From NCBI GenBank assembly GCA_020249145.1, contig JADCGF010000017.1:248001-312000 (forward strand): DNA of 64,000 nt, read 5' to 3'. The position numbers were made by a program, and so were the translations under genes. The notes under the pieces are model-generated. The model saw only the letters and a program-made list of their open reading frames with translations. It did no database searches and was not told the DNA's origin. This DNA comes from Roseomonas sp. Its GTDB lineage: Bacteria; Pseudomonadota; Alphaproteobacteria; Acetobacterales; Acetobacteraceae. Shown one piece after another: positions 1 through 10,546 of this stretch; position 1 is the stretch's first letter; each line of letters begins with the position of its first letter.

Positions 1-2
1 GC

Positions 3-383
3 CCGCCGCAGGAGGTCTATGCGCGACCCACCACACGCTTCGTGGCACGGTTTCTGGGTGCTGCGAATGTGCTGGAAGGACGCATGCGGGATGGCGTGTT
101 TGAAAGCGTGGAAGCCGGTGCGGATATCGGCTCTGACCTGCCGGCGGCAACTGTCGCGGTTGCCTTGCGCGCGGAGCATATTCGCCTGACCAACACTAAT
201 GAAGCGCCTGTCGTGACCGGCATTCTGGAAGATGCGGCGTTTCGTGGAGATGATTGGCTGCTCATCATTCGCCTGAAAGGCGGCGCAAGCCTGCGCGTGG
301 TCCATCCCGCGCCGCCGCCGACAGCCGGCAGTGCTATCGGATTGGCATGGGGGGCGGCATCGGTGATGCCGCTTTTCGCTTGA
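3..383 (+). CDS. ABC transporter ATP-binding protein, C-terminal part (polyamine type), partial
   Basis: Only the C-terminal end is inside the window; the reading frame is open from base 3 and its beginning lies upstream. The visible part starts with PQEVYARPTTRFVARFLG, the characteristic end of the nucleotide-binding domain in PotA/PotG/FbpC-type ATPases. It continues into a TOBE-like substrate-regulatory domain (AVALRAEHIRL is the usual hinge motif). The Walker and signature motifs are not in view. Its stop overlaps the start of the next permease by one base (TGATG), so it belongs to the same operon. In the cell it would power import through the two permeases that follow. The polyamine assignment rests mainly on the second permease. 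Confidence 0.85.
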   Translation, partial: PPQEVYARPTTRFVARFLGAANVLEGRMRDGVFESVEAGADIGSDLPAATVAVALRAEHIRLTNTNEAPVVTGILEDAAFRGDDWLLIIRLKGGASLRVVHPAPPPTAGSAIGLAWGAASVMPLFA

Positions 384-1210
384 TGCGGCGCGGTATCTTG
401 CTTGCACCCTTGTGGGTGTGGCTGTTCATGCTGGTCGCAGCACCGGTACTGATACTGGTGGTGATGGCGTTTGCGACGCCTGCGGATGGCGTGCCGCCCT
501 TCACGCTGGGTTTGCGCTTTGCTGCCTTCGCCATGTTGGTTGAGGATTTCTATTACGCCGAAGCTTTGCTGGCGGCCTTGCGGCTTGCAGCCACCACAGC
601 GGGGCTTTGTCTGCTGATTGCCTATCCGATGGCGCTTGGTATGGCGGGCGCGCGCCCTCCCTGGCGCTTGCCATTGCTCGCATTGCTTATGCTGCCCTTC
701 TGGACGGGATTTCTGCTCCGCATCGGTGCCTGGATGGGGCTGCTGCGGGATGAGGGCTTGGTCAATCACCTACTGCGCGGCCTGGGAATCACGGATGCGC
801 CATTGGCGTTGCTTTATACCCAAGGCGCGATGCTGGCCGGCATGGTGCATGCCTATCTGCCCTTTGCAGTGCTGCCACTTTTCACGGCGCTGATCCGACT
901 TGATCCTGCGTTGCTGGAAGCGGCGGCTGATCTTGGGGCGCGGCCGGGGCGGGTGTTTTTCAGCGTCACCTTGCCGCTGACTTTGCCAGCGGCGGCGGCG
1001 GGATTTCTGCTGGTATTCATTCCGGCGGCGGGGGAATTCGTCATTCCCGAATTGCTCGGCCCGCCAGAAGCGCAGGTGATTGGCCGGGTGCTCTGGCAGG
1101 AATTTTTTCAGAACCGTGATTGGCCGCTAGCAGCAGCACTGGCGCTGGCTTTGCTCGCCTTACTGATCCTGCCGATTCGCTGGTTTCAAAGGCTGGGGGC
1201 AAGGGCATGA
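383..1210 (+). CDS. ABC transporter permease, PotB/PotH-like
   Basis: Inner-membrane permease of 275 residues with about six hydrophobic segments. It carries the cytoplasmic EAA loop that contacts the ATPase, seen as EAAADLGARPGRVFF around residue 175. I start it at the ATG at 383 (MRRGILLAPL), which overlaps the ATPase stop codon; the frame is open further upstream, but that extension lies inside the ATPase gene. The downstream permease overlaps it by four bases (ATGA). The order ATPase, PotH-like, PotI-like matches the putrescine/spermidine import family. The substrate is inferred from family only, and no periplasmic receptor gene is in view. Confidence 0.88.
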   Translation: MRRGILLAPLWVWLFMLVAAPVLILVVMAFATPADGVPPFTLGLRFAAFAMLVEDFYYAEALLAALRLAATTAGLCLLIAYPMALGMAGARPPWRLPLLALLMLPFWTGFLLRIGAWMGLLRDEGLVNHLLRGLGITDAPLALLYTQGAMLAGMVHAYLPFAVLPLFTALIRLDPALLEAAADLGARPGRVFFSVTLPLTLPAAAAGFLLVFIPAAGEFVIPELLGPPEAQVIGRVLWQEFFQNRDWPLAAALALALLALLILPIRWFQRLGARA

Positions 1211-2001
1211 AGCCGGGCGGGTTTCTGCGCGCGGTGATGCTGGCGGGCTTCCTGTTCCTGTGGCTGCCCATTCTGCTGCTGGTGGGCTTTGCCTTCAGCG
1301 CGGATCGCATCCCCTTCCAATGGGGCGGGTTTTCGCTGCGCTGGTTTGGCGTGCTGGCGGCCAATGAAAGGCTACTGGAAGCCGCGTGGCTTTCGCTCCG
1401 CATCGCTGCTGCCAGCGCGATGCTGGCCGTGCTGATGGGTGGCGGCATTGCCTTTGCCCTGGCGCGGTTCGGCCCGTTTCGTGGGCGGGCGATTTTTGGT
1501 GCCTTGGCTGGCGCGCCGTTGGTGCTGCCGGAAGTGGTCATCGGCCTTTCGCTGCTGCTGCTTTTTGTCGCGTTGGAAGGGCTGATCGGCTGGCCCGCCG
1601 GGCGCGGCGCCTTCACCATCCTGTTGGCCCATGCCGGCTTTGGCGCGGCCTATGTCGCGGTGGTCGTGCAGGCGCGCCTGGCCGAGGCCGAGCGCAGCCT
1701 GGAAGAAGCCGCGATGGATTTGGGGGCGACACCCTTCGTTGCCTTCCGCACCATCACCCTGCCCCTGATCGCGCCGGCCCTGGTGGCGGGCTGGTTGCTC
1801 GCCTTTACGCTCTCGCTCGATGATGTGGTGATCGCGTCCTTCCTCTCGGGCCCCGCCGGGACCACGCTGCCGATTGCACTGTTTTCCATGCTGCGCCTTG
1901 GGCTGACGCCAGAGGTGAATGCGCTGGGCGCCCTGGTGGTGCTGGTGGCGGGCAGCATGCTGGCCCTGGCGCTTTGGCTGCTGGGCCGGCGGCGGGCCTG
2001 A
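1207..2001 (+). CDS. ABC transporter permease, PotI/PotC-like
   Basis: Second inner-membrane permease, 264 residues. The EAA loop reads EEAAMDLGATPFVAFRTITL, followed by GWLLAFTLSLDDVVIASF. The second stretch is close to the wording of PotI-type putrescine permeases, including the DD pair in the late membrane segment, and is the best evidence for a polyamine or similar cation substrate. The start ATG at 1207 overlaps the stop of the preceding permease by four bases, so the pair is translationally coupled. It is the last gene of the operon: the next gene begins 44 bases downstream and encodes an unrelated lipoprotein. Confidence 0.88.
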   Translation: MKPGGFLRAVMLAGFLFLWLPILLLVGFAFSADRIPFQWGGFSLRWFGVLAANERLLEAAWLSLRIAAASAMLAVLMGGGIAFALARFGPFRGRAIFGALAGAPLVLPEVVIGLSLLLLFVALEGLIGWPAGRGAFTILLAHAGFGAAYVAVVVQARLAEAERSLEEAAMDLGATPFVAFRTITLPLIAPALVAGWLLAFTLSLDDVVIASFLSGPAGTTLPIALFSMLRLGLTPEVNALGALVVLVAGSMLALALWLLGRRRA

Positions 2002-2045
2002 TACGCCGCCATGATTCGGCCCTGGCTTTTGCGCTATAACGCCCC

Positions 2046-2411
2046 ATGCGCGTTCTGCCCCTAGCCCTTGCCATGCTGCTGGCCGCCTGTGCCGAGCGCT
2101 GGGAAAAGCCCGGCGCAACCGAAGCTGATTCGGATGCCGCGCAATCCGCCTGCACCGCCCAGGCGGCCGAACAGATCAAGCCCGCCATGGTGTGGATGCA
2201 GGTGCAGCCCGCCTATTGGGAGCCAGGCGAGACCCGCTGCTGGACCAGCCCCAATGGGGTCACGAATTGCACCCGCCGCCCGCCGCGGCTCCGCCCGCCG
2301 ATCTATGATTGGGTGGATGTGAATATCCCAATCAGGCAGGAGGCCCGCGCCAAATGCCTGAATGAACAGGGCTTCACCTATAAGGGGCTGCGCCCACTCA
2401 GGCTTTTTTGA
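2046..2411 (+). CDS. small lipoprotein, paralogue of the gene at 2645
   Basis: A 121-residue protein with a short signal peptide and lipobox (LLAAC, Cys at residue 15), so probably a lipid-anchored envelope protein. The mature part starts AERWEKPGATEA, has four further cysteines that could form disulfides, and ends EQGFTYKGLRPLRLF. The gene at 2645 has the same length, same lipobox context and nearly the same beginning and end, so the two are tandem duplicates. The middle (W/Y/P-rich, tandem RRPP) is more divergent. I do not recognise a named family and no function can be given. A TATAAC hexamer at 2034-2039 sits so close to the ATG that a leaderless transcript is possible, but this is speculative. 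Confidence 0.75.
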   Translation: MRVLPLALAMLLAACAERWEKPGATEADSDAAQSACTAQAAEQIKPAMVWMQVQPAYWEPGETRCWTSPNGVTNCTRRPPRLRPPIYDWVDVNIPIRQEARAKCLNEQGFTYKGLRPLRLF

Positions 2412-2413
2412 AC

Positions 2414-2437
2414 CTGGGGCAGTGCTGACCGCCCCAG
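2414..2437 (+). terminator. possible stem-loop terminator after first lipoprotein gene
   Basis: CTGGGGC and GCCCCAG form a perfect 7-bp GC-rich stem with a 10-base loop, two bases after the stop codon. The following bases (TCCTTTAG) are only weakly T-rich, so termination efficiency is uncertain. The rest of the 233-bp gap up to the second lipoprotein holds an 8-bp inverted repeat (2539-2546 with 2595-2602) and is noticeably more AT-rich than the genes. Confidence 0.4.
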
Positions 2438-2644
2438 TCCTTTAGCGGCCGTCTTTCCGGCCTGTGACCCGGATGATTGCGCGATGGCATGAGCATCTTG
2501 CCGGACGCAAATTTTGGGCAGACCACAGCCGGCAAAACATGCCTTAATCTTACACCAAATTGCTTTGATTTGTCAGCGATCTTGCCTTTGTAAATAAGGC
2601 ATCAGCGTCATCAATTTGCCAAGCATCCGGATCATGCTTCGGTC

Positions 2645-3010
2645 ATGTGCAAACCCGCCTTATTTCTTCTTCTGTTCCTCGCAGCCTGTGCTGAACGCTG
2701 GGAAAAACCGGGCGTTACGGAGGCCGAGGCGGACGCTGCGCAAGCGGCCTGCACAAGATTTGCAGCGGCACAGATCATGCCGAACTTGGTCACAGAAATG
2801 ACGCGACCGGGATGGTACGATCCCGGCGAGACAAGCTGCTGGAAGAGCAACGGCATTAAGCGGTGTGAAGTTGTGCGCCGTCCAGGTTGGCGCGTAGCCG
2901 AATACCGCACCTACGATGCCAATGCCCCGATGAGGCAGGCTGTGCGTTCAAGCTGCCTGACCAATCAGGGCTTTACCTATAAGGGGCTGCGCCCGCTGCG
3001 GCTTTTTTGA
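2645..3010 (+). CDS. small lipoprotein, paralogue of the gene at 2046
   Basis: A 121-residue lipoprotein with signal peptide and lipobox FLAAC. The mature N-terminus AERWEKPGVTEAEADAAQ and the C-terminus NQGFTYKGLRPLRLF match the upstream paralogue closely. The central part (EMTRPGWYDPGETSC) keeps the Y-x-PGET-x-C pattern also present there as YWEPGETRC, so at least two cysteines are conserved between copies. The unequal conservation, with fixed ends and a drifting middle, suggests old tandem duplication followed by divergence. Function unknown. The next gene, an aminotransferase, starts 70 bases later and is unrelated. Confidence 0.75.
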   Translation: MCKPALFLLLFLAACAERWEKPGVTEAEADAAQAACTRFAAAQIMPNLVTEMTRPGWYDPGETSCWKSNGIKRCEVVRRPGWRVAEYRTYDANAPMRQAVRSSCLTNQGFTYKGLRPLRLF

Positions 3011-3047
3011 GCATTCACGGGTTGATGCCGGGAGGGCAGAGGATTAG

Positions 3048-4723
<1,676 letters not shown>

Positions 4724-4773
4724 GCCGCAGGAGCGCCGTAATCTAACCCTTTCTTCAATAGGAATGCTTCTCG

Positions 4774-5976
4774 ATGCCCGCCCTTGCCGAAAGATTGAAC
4801 CGCGTTTCCATCTCCGCTTCCGTGATCATGACGATCAAGGCGCGGGAATTGGCGGCGCAGGGCATCAAGGTGATCAGCCTGGCCTCTGGCGAGCCGGATT
4901 TTCCTTCTCCGCCGCATGCGATTGAAGCGGCGCATCAGGCCGCACTCGCGGGCGATACCAAATACCCTCCGCAGGATGGCACCAAGCGGCTCAAGGAAGC
5001 GGTGCAGCGGAAGTTCAAGCGCGACAATAACCTTGACTACGCGCTTGATGAGATCATGGTCACCAATGGTGGCAAGCAAAGCATCTTCAACGCCTTCATG
5101 GCGACGATTGATCCGGGCGATGAGGTGCTGATCCCAGCCCCCTTCTGGGTTTCCTATGCCGAAATGGCGAAGGTTGCGGGCGGCGTGCCGGTCACCATCA
5201 ATTGCCCGCAGAATAATGGCTTCAAGCTGCGGCCCGAGGATTTGGACGCCGCCATTACGCCCAAGACCAAATGGGTGATGATCAATTTCCCGAATAATCC
5301 AACGGGGGCGGCATGTTCGCGCACGGAAATGCAGGCGATTGCCGCGGTGCTGATGAAGCACCCGCATGTCTGGGTCATGACCGATGATATGTATGAACAC
5401 CTGATCTATGATGGGTTTGAATTCTGCACCATTGCCGATGTGGAGCCGCGCCTGAAGGACCGGACACTGACGGTGAATGGTGCGTCAAAAACCTACGCCA
5501 TGACCGGCTGGCGCATCGGCTTTTGCGGTGGGCCCAAGGCGCTGATCAAGGGCATGATGAACATGCAGGGCCAGGCGACGGCGGGGGTTTCCACTATCTC
5601 CCAAGCCGCTGTCGCGGCTGCCTTGGATGGGCCGCAGGAATTGGTGCGCGAAAGGGCCGAAGAATATCGCCAGCGCCGCGATCTGGTGGTGGAGATGCTG
5701 AATGCCGCGCCGGGTATTTCCTGCCACAAGCCGGACGGGGCGTTTTACGTCTTCCCGAATATTGCCGGCTGCATCGGCAAAATCAGCAAGGGCGGGCGCA
5801 AGATCGAAACCGATACGGATTTCGCCATGGCGTTGCTGGAAGAAAAATATGTCGCAACCGTGCAGGGCACGGCCTATGGCATGTCCCCCTATTTGCGGAT
5901 TTCTTACGCGACCAATACGGAAAACCTGCGTGAGGCGTGCGGCCGCATCCAGGAATTCTGCCGCGACTTGAGCTGA
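4774..5976 (+). CDS. PLP-dependent aminotransferase, aspartate aminotransferase family (copy 2)
   Basis: A 400-residue paralogue of the enzyme at 3081. It has SGEPDFPSPP near the N-terminus, NFPNNPTGAACSR at the substrate-binding region, the PLP lysine in [14 protein letters not shown], and a C-terminus ending RIQEFCRDLS (copy 1 ends [10 protein letters not shown]). The two copies align without gaps over most of their length, pointing to a local duplication, yet differ enough (NFPNNP versus NNPCNP, APFWVSY versus APCWVSY) that specialisation is likely. An AGGA is present 11 bases before the ATG. A two-domain GNAT gene follows after seven bases. Confidence 0.88.
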   Translation: MPALAERLNRVSISASVIMTIKARELAAQGIKVISLASGEPDFPSPPHAIEAAHQAALAGDTKYPPQDGTKRLKEAVQRKFKRDNNLDYALDEIMVTNGGKQSIFNAFMATIDPGDEVLIPAPFWVSYAEMAKVAGGVPVTINCPQNNGFKLRPEDLDAAITPKTKWVMINFPNNPTGAACSRTEMQAIAAVLMKHPHVWVMTDDMYEHLIYDGFEFCTIADVEPRLKDRTLTVNGASKTYAMTGWRIGFCGGPKALIKGMMNMQGQATAGVSTISQAAVAAALDGPQELVRERAEEYRQRRDLVVEMLNAAPGISCHKPDGAFYVFPNIAGCIGKISKGGRKIETDTDFAMALLEEKYVATVQGTAYGMSPYLRISYATNTENLREACGRIQEFCRDLS

Positions 5977-5983
5977 ACGCGCG

Positions 5984-6979
5984 ATGCTGCGCGCGGGGCG
6001 CGATTCGGACGCGGCGGGCTTCATTGCGCTGATCCGCGATTGCTGGGCGGAATATCCGGGCTGCGTCTTTGATCTGGATGGGGAATTGCCGGAACTCCGC
6101 GCGCTCGCCAGTTATTTTGCTGCACAAGATGGCGCGCTTTGGGTGGCCGAAGTTGCGGGCGCGGTGGTCGGCATGGCCGCCGCGCATCCTTTGCCTGGCA
6201 CGCCGGATTGGGAAATTTGCCGCGTCTATGTTGCGGCCAGCCAGCGCGGCACGGGCCTGGCCGTGGCGCTGATGGAAGCAGCAGAAGCCCATGCGCGAGA
6301 AGCGGGGGCGGAGGTGATCCGGCTTTGGTCCGATACACGCTTCACCCGCGCGCATAGATTCTACGCCAAGCTTGGCTATGTGCGGCAGGGGCCGATCCAC
6401 GTTTGTAATGATCTTTCCAATTCGCTGAATTTTCCCTTCGTGAAGGCAGCGCGCGGCGTGGTTGTGCAAGCGCTGGATGCCTCGGCCGCCGAACATGCCG
6501 AACGGCCCTTGGCGGATATTCTGGTGGCTTGCGTTGCCGCCGGCGCTTCGGTTTCCTTCCTGCCGCCGCTGAGTGCTGAGGCTGCGCAGGGTTTCTGGCG
6601 GCGCAGCCTTGCCGATATCGCACTTGACCGGAAAGTCATCTGGGTCGCTTGGGCAGATGGCGTTCTGGTTGGCACCGTGACGCTTGATCTGGCAACGCCC
6701 CCCAATCAGCCACACCGCGCAGAAGTGGCGAAGCTTCTCGTGCATCCGGCAGCGCGGCGGCGCGGCGTGGGACAGGCGCTGATGGCGGCTTTGGAAGCGG
6801 TAGCGGCGCAGCGCGGGCGGCGCTTGCTGACACTCGACACCCGCGCTGATGATGCTGGAGAGGCTTTGTATCGCGCGCTTGGCTGGCAGGAAGCCGGGCG
6901 CATTCCAGGCTTTGCGCTGAATGCGGATGGCAGCGCATCGGCCACCGTATTCTTCTACAAGCAAATGGGGGCCGCATGA
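5984..6979 (+). CDS. tandem two-domain GNAT acetyltransferase
   Basis: A 331-residue protein with two GNAT domains in one chain. The first (about residues 1-150) has the acetyl-CoA loop VYVAASQRGTGLAVALME and ends FYAKLGYVRQGP. The second (about 165-331) has LLVHPAARRRGVGQALMAAL and ends LYRALGWQEAGRIPGF. Both keep the R-x-x-G-x-G/A phosphate-binding pattern, so both could bind acetyl-CoA. It follows aminotransferase copy 2 by seven bases and overlaps the DinB-like gene by four bases, so it is part of the same transcript. Double GNATs often have one catalytic and one structural domain; which applies here is unknown. Confidence 0.82.
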   Translation: MLRAGRDSDAAGFIALIRDCWAEYPGCVFDLDGELPELRALASYFAAQDGALWVAEVAGAVVGMAAAHPLPGTPDWEICRVYVAASQRGTGLAVALMEAAEAHAREAGAEVIRLWSDTRFTRAHRFYAKLGYVRQGPIHVCNDLSNSLNFPFVKAARGVVVQALDASAAEHAERPLADILVACVAAGASVSFLPPLSAEAAQGFWRRSLADIALDRKVIWVAWADGVLVGTVTLDLATPPNQPHRAEVAKLLVHPAARRRGVGQALMAALEAVAAQRGRRLLTLDTRADDAGEALYRALGWQEAGRIPGFALNADGSASATVFFYKQMGAA

Positions 6980-7497
6980 TTTCGGTGGATTGGTGCCGCA
7001 TGATGGCGGCCTATAACAGCGAAATGAACCGCCGGCTTTACGCCGCGGCTGACGGGCTGGATGCAAGCGCACGGCAAGCAGATGGCGGCGCCTTTTGGGG
7101 CAGCATCCAAGGCACGCTTAGCCATTTGCTGTGGGGCGATACCACCTGGATGAGCCGCTTTGACGCTTGGGAAAAACCGAGCGTTGGCATGAAGCAAAGC
7201 CCCGTGATGATCACGGATTGGCTTGAGTTGAAATCCCGCCGCGCGGCCGCGGATGCGAAGATTGAAGCCTGGGCGGCGCGTTTGACGCCCGAAGCCCTGG
7301 CGGCGCCGCTGAGTTGGTATTCCGGCATTGCAGAGCGTGAGGTCAACATGCCGCTTTGGATCACGGTCGGGCATTTCTTCAATCACCAGACGCATCATCG
7401 CGGGCAGGCGCATGCGCTGCTGACGCGTGCGGGGGCGGCCACAGGCGATACGGATTTGCCTTGGGTGCTGGATTTGCCGGCGCTTGGGCTTAACTGA
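6976..7497 (+). CDS. DinB family protein
   Basis: A 173-residue DinB/YfiT-like four-helix-bundle protein. It shows the expected metal-binding histidines: one in QGTLSHLLWGDTTW near residue 47 and a pair in GHFFNHQTHHRGQAH near residue 135. Family members are putative metal-dependent enzymes, some being thiol-S-transferases; the specific reaction here cannot be assigned. The ATG overlaps the end of the double-GNAT gene by four bases, so translation is coupled. Its 3' end overlaps by eight bases the end of the convergent DMT transporter gene on the other strand. Confidence 0.8.
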   Translation: MISVDWCRMMAAYNSEMNRRLYAAADGLDASARQADGGAFWGSIQGTLSHLLWGDTTWMSRFDAWEKPSVGMKQSPVMITDWLELKSRRAAADAKIEAWAARLTPEALAAPLSWYSGIAEREVNMPLWITVGHFFNHQTHHRGQAHALLTRAGAATGDTDLPWVLDLPALGLN

Positions 7498-8422
7498 GCT
7501 TCGCAGCGGCGCGCCCCGATAGGGCGGCAAGAAACGCGCCGAGGCTGATCGCAACCGCGCCAAGCATTTCGAAGATGGTCGGCACTTCACCCAGGATGAA
7601 AAAGGCCAGCAGGAAGCTTGCAACCGGCAGCAAGGCAAGGCTCATCGCCGCCGCCGGCGCGCCAAGCAGCATGGTCGAACGCCCAAGCGAGAAAATGGTC
7701 AAGGCACCCATCAGCACACCCTGATAGAAGCCCTGGAACAGCAGGTCGGAGACTGGGATTTGCGTGAGCTTGGATGCATCCCAAAAGAACCAGACGAAAA
7801 CCGGCAAATAGATCAGCATGGAATAGACGCTGAGCAAGGCAGCACCTTGCAGCGCGGAAAGGCCGGAACGGCGCATGCGCAGCAGATAGACCGAGCCCAA
7901 CATGCCCGCGCCAACAAACAGGATATCGCCCTTCCAGTAATCAAGATGGATGCTGGCCGCGCTGACACCACCGATGGCGAGCGCGCCCAGCGTGATCAGT
8001 GCGAGGCCATATTTGCGCAGGCGAGAAATCGCTTCACCCAGGAAATAAAAGCAGAGCAGGCTGGTGAATAGCGGCATGAGGCCAGTGGAAAGCGTGAGAT
8101 GTCCCGCCGGTGCGAGGGCGAGCCCCTGCGCTGTCAACATGGCCAAGGGCGCACCTTGCAGCAGTGCGAACCAAAGCCCCTCAAGCCATGCATGGCGCGG
8201 CATGGAACCCGCAAGCCGGAGCAGCACCGGCAGCAGGATCAAGCCCCCGATGCCATAGCGCAGCAAGACAATATCGGCAGGTGTCACGGATTCAGTGACC
8301 GCCAGCCGCGTAAAGGCCGGCCAGGCTGACCAGACAATGACCGTGAGCGCGGCCCATAAGGCGCCATGTAGCTTGGTGTTTGTCGTAACCTCGGCAACGG
8401 GGCCTTGGGCATGGGCCGACAT
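7490..8422 (-). CDS. DMT superfamily (EamA) transporter
   Basis: A 310-residue integral membrane protein with ten hydrophobic segments in two EamA repeats, the usual layout for drug/metabolite exporters such as RhaT/YdcZ/RarD-type permeases. Examples are AALTVIVWSAWPAF at the start of repeat one and LGEVPTIFEMLGAVAISLG at the end of repeat two, where the PT-x-x-E pattern is typical. I chose the ATG at 8422 over a TTG at 8434, although neither has a strong ribosome site. It lies 42 bases downstream of the large regulator gene on the same strand. Substrate unknown. Confidence 0.82.
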   Translation of the reverse strand: MSAHAQGPVAEVTTNTKLHGALWAALTVIVWSAWPAFTRLAVTESVTPADIVLLRYGIGGLILLPVLLRLAGSMPRHAWLEGLWFALLQGAPLAMLTAQGLALAPAGHLTLSTGLMPLFTSLLCFYFLGEAISRLRKYGLALITLGALAIGGVSAASIHLDYWKGDILFVGAGMLGSVYLLRMRRSGLSALQGAALLSVYSMLIYLPVFVWFFWDASKLTQIPVSDLLFQGFYQGVLMGALTIFSLGRSTMLLGAPAAAMSLALLPVASFLLAFFILGEVPTIFEMLGAVAISLGAFLAALSGRAAAKLS

Positions 8423-8464
8423 GTGAGGCTTCAATCACGCCTGAGGAGCAGAAGGCGCAAGTCT

Positions 8465-10525
8465 TCAGTCCTTCGGCACGCCGGCCAATTCCAGACCGCG
8501 TGCATAACTATCGCGATCTTCCTGCCGGGCGAGGGGGTAGCTCGCGATGAAGCGTGCAATTGTGAAATGCGGTTCCAGTTGCAGGAGTTTTTGGACATAG
8601 GCAGCCGCTTCCTCACGCCGACCAAGATGGCCGAGTGCTGCGATGAGATGTTTGTAGCTATTCGAGAAATCCGGACAGGCACGCACAGCGCGCTTTCCAA
8701 AGCGATAAGCCGCTGCGTAATCACCCTTGAGAACATAAGTTGTTGTGTAAATCGTATCACCGAAATACGCATTGGGATCAAAGCTGGAAAGCGCTGTATA
8801 GCGCTGAAGATGTTGAAGCGCAGCATCAGGATAGCCCGCATAATTATGGGTGGCCGCACTCATGGCCCACGCAAAAGTAATGTTTGGGTTGAGCCGAAGT
8901 GCCATATCGAAATAATGCCGAGCGAGCTCGTAATCTTTTTCAAAGAAAGAACAAACATGTCCGCAAATCGCATGAGCTTCGGCACTCTCAGGATCATTCC
9001 TTATGGCACGTAGAGCCAATTCCTGAGCTTCCTCAAGACTTGCGCGTAGATCAGAGGCCCAGCCTTGGCCAGTATGAAAAACGTGCCAGAACGCTTTCCA
9101 AGCTGCTGCCTTAGCGTTTTCTGGCTCAATCCGAAGTGCCTCGTTCAGCAAATCACCAGCTTTCTCGAACGGGCCGCGCTGCATTGCGACAAAGGCGGGG
9201 AGTGCCTGCAACACTAGGCTGGTAGCACCTGATCGCCGCTGAACGGCTTGCTGCCCCTCAATAAAAAGGATCGCCGGGTCAATCCGGGCCACCACTGGCG
9301 CCACAACCCTGTCATGCAACTGATCGAGCATATCACTCGCAATTTCAAAGCGGTCATTCCAGACAGGGCGAATTTCAGTGCCAAGATCCAGAAGCCGCAC
9401 GCTGAAGCTGATCTTTTCCGCCCCGCTGATGAGATTGCCTTCCACCGCGTAATGCCAACCCTTGGCGCGGAGAAAGGCTTCATCCCATTGCGCGGTCTGC
9501 GGCTGCGGCGTCAGCGCAGCGACCACATCAAACCAGCGGAACCTGGCAAGGGCTGAGGCGATTTCCTGGCTGAGAGAAAAGGCAAGTTGCGCATTCTCCT
9601 CGGCTGCTGCCTGGAAGGGAATAACACCAATCCGCAAGCGTGACGTTGTGGGCGCAGAAACGGCCATGCTTGCGCGTGGTTCACCATGCGCCTGGGCGCC
9701 ATGCCCATTCTCGATCTTCGGGCGTGTTGGCGCTGAACGCAGCCTTTCGTAAAGCGCCCTGGTTTCGGCCGATGGCTCAACCTCCAACCTGGTGCGCATC
9801 GCCATACGGCAGCGCTCAAATTCACGGAGCGCCTGCGCCTTTTCCCCCATATCGCCCAGGGCGGCCATCAGAATGCGGCTGGCGCCTTCATGTGTTGGCT
9901 CACAGGCGATGATCCGGCGCGCGAGGCCCGCGCGCCTTTCGGCGGGAACATCGGCCTGGGCAATCTGGTGCAATTCCTCATCAAAAACTGCGGTGATTTC
10001 GGTCGCGAAGCGGGCGCGTTCCATCAGCAGCCATTCGTCAAAGGCTTCCGAGACGCCGTTCAAATCTTCCAGCAATTCGCCTTCACAGAGCGCCGCCAGA
10101 TCGGTCCGGAGCAGATTGGCAGGGTGCGGGCCGGCCAGGATGGCGGCGCTATCAACCCAGCAAACCCGCTGATTGAGCCGGACCATTTCAGCATCGGTTT
10201 CCAGCACCTCATCCGCCAAGGGGCCGAAGGCCAGTAGCAATTCCCGCAGGGATTGGCGCAGACTGGCGCGGGCCTGGTGGTCCGGCACCCGGTCCCAAAG
10301 TAGGGCGGCTATCTTCGCCCTTGGCACCCGCTGCCCGGCATGCAGGCAAAGATAGCCGAGGATGGCGCGGGCCTTGCGGCCGCGGGGCACCAAATCCTGA
10401 CCCAGATAGCTGATGGCCCGAAGCGTGCCGAGGAGGTGGATGCGAACAATCGCCTGCCGGGCGCCGACATCGAGCGCCACAAGGTTGTTCTGATTGGCAT
10501 TTTGTTGCGCCAATGCCACCCCCAC
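8465..10525 (-). CDS. SARP/BTAD-type transcriptional activator with TolB-like and TPR regions
   Basis: A 686-residue regulator. Residues about 27-110 form an OmpR-like winged helix (IHLLGTLRAISY, then ARAILGYLCLHAGQRVPR). About 115-270 is a bacterial transcriptional activation (BTAD) domain (FATEITAVFDEELHQIA, REFERCRMAMRTRLEVEPS). About 290-400 resembles the TolB-like segment found after such domains (LRIGVIPFQAAAEENAQLAF). The last 250 residues are TPR repeats (SAEAHAICGHVCSFFEKDY, YELARHYFDMALRLNPN). The GTG start at 10525 is the first in frame; the conserved part begins about 25 residues later, so the true start could be internal. It diverges from the repeat-peptide gene at 10749 and a perfect 7-bp inverted repeat lies between. 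SARP-like regulators often control neighbouring specialised pathways; that it controls this locus is inference. Confidence 0.82.
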   Translation of the reverse strand: MGVALAQQNANQNNLVALDVGARQAIVRIHLLGTLRAISYLGQDLVPRGRKARAILGYLCLHAGQRVPRAKIAALLWDRVPDHQARASLRQSLRELLLAFGPLADEVLETDAEMVRLNQRVCWVDSAAILAGPHPANLLRTDLAALCEGELLEDLNGVSEAFDEWLLMERARFATEITAVFDEELHQIAQADVPAERRAGLARRIIACEPTHEGASRILMAALGDMGEKAQALREFERCRMAMRTRLEVEPSAETRALYERLRSAPTRPKIENGHGAQAHGEPRASMAVSAPTTSRLRIGVIPFQAAAEENAQLAFSLSQEIASALARFRWFDVVAALTPQPQTAQWDEAFLRAKGWHYAVEGNLISGAEKISFSVRLLDLGTEIRPVWNDRFEIASDMLDQLHDRVVAPVVARIDPAILFIEGQQAVQRRSGATSLVLQALPAFVAMQRGPFEKAGDLLNEALRIEPENAKAAAWKAFWHVFHTGQGWASDLRASLEEAQELALRAIRNDPESAEAHAICGHVCSFFEKDYELARHYFDMALRLNPNITFAWAMSAATHNYAGYPDAALQHLQRYTALSSFDPNAYFGDTIYTTTYVLKGDYAAAYRFGKRAVRACPDFSNSYKHLIAALGHLGRREEAAAYVQKLLQLEPHFTIARFIASYPLARQEDRDSYARGLELAGVPKD

Positions 10526-10546
10526 GATTGTCCAAAAGAGACGTTA

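Noticed and set aside
17..769. 250-residue minus-strand open frame over the transporter genes
   Set aside because: It is antisense to well-supported ATPase and permease genes and shows low-complexity Gln/Arg/His-rich sequence, typical of high-GC shadows.
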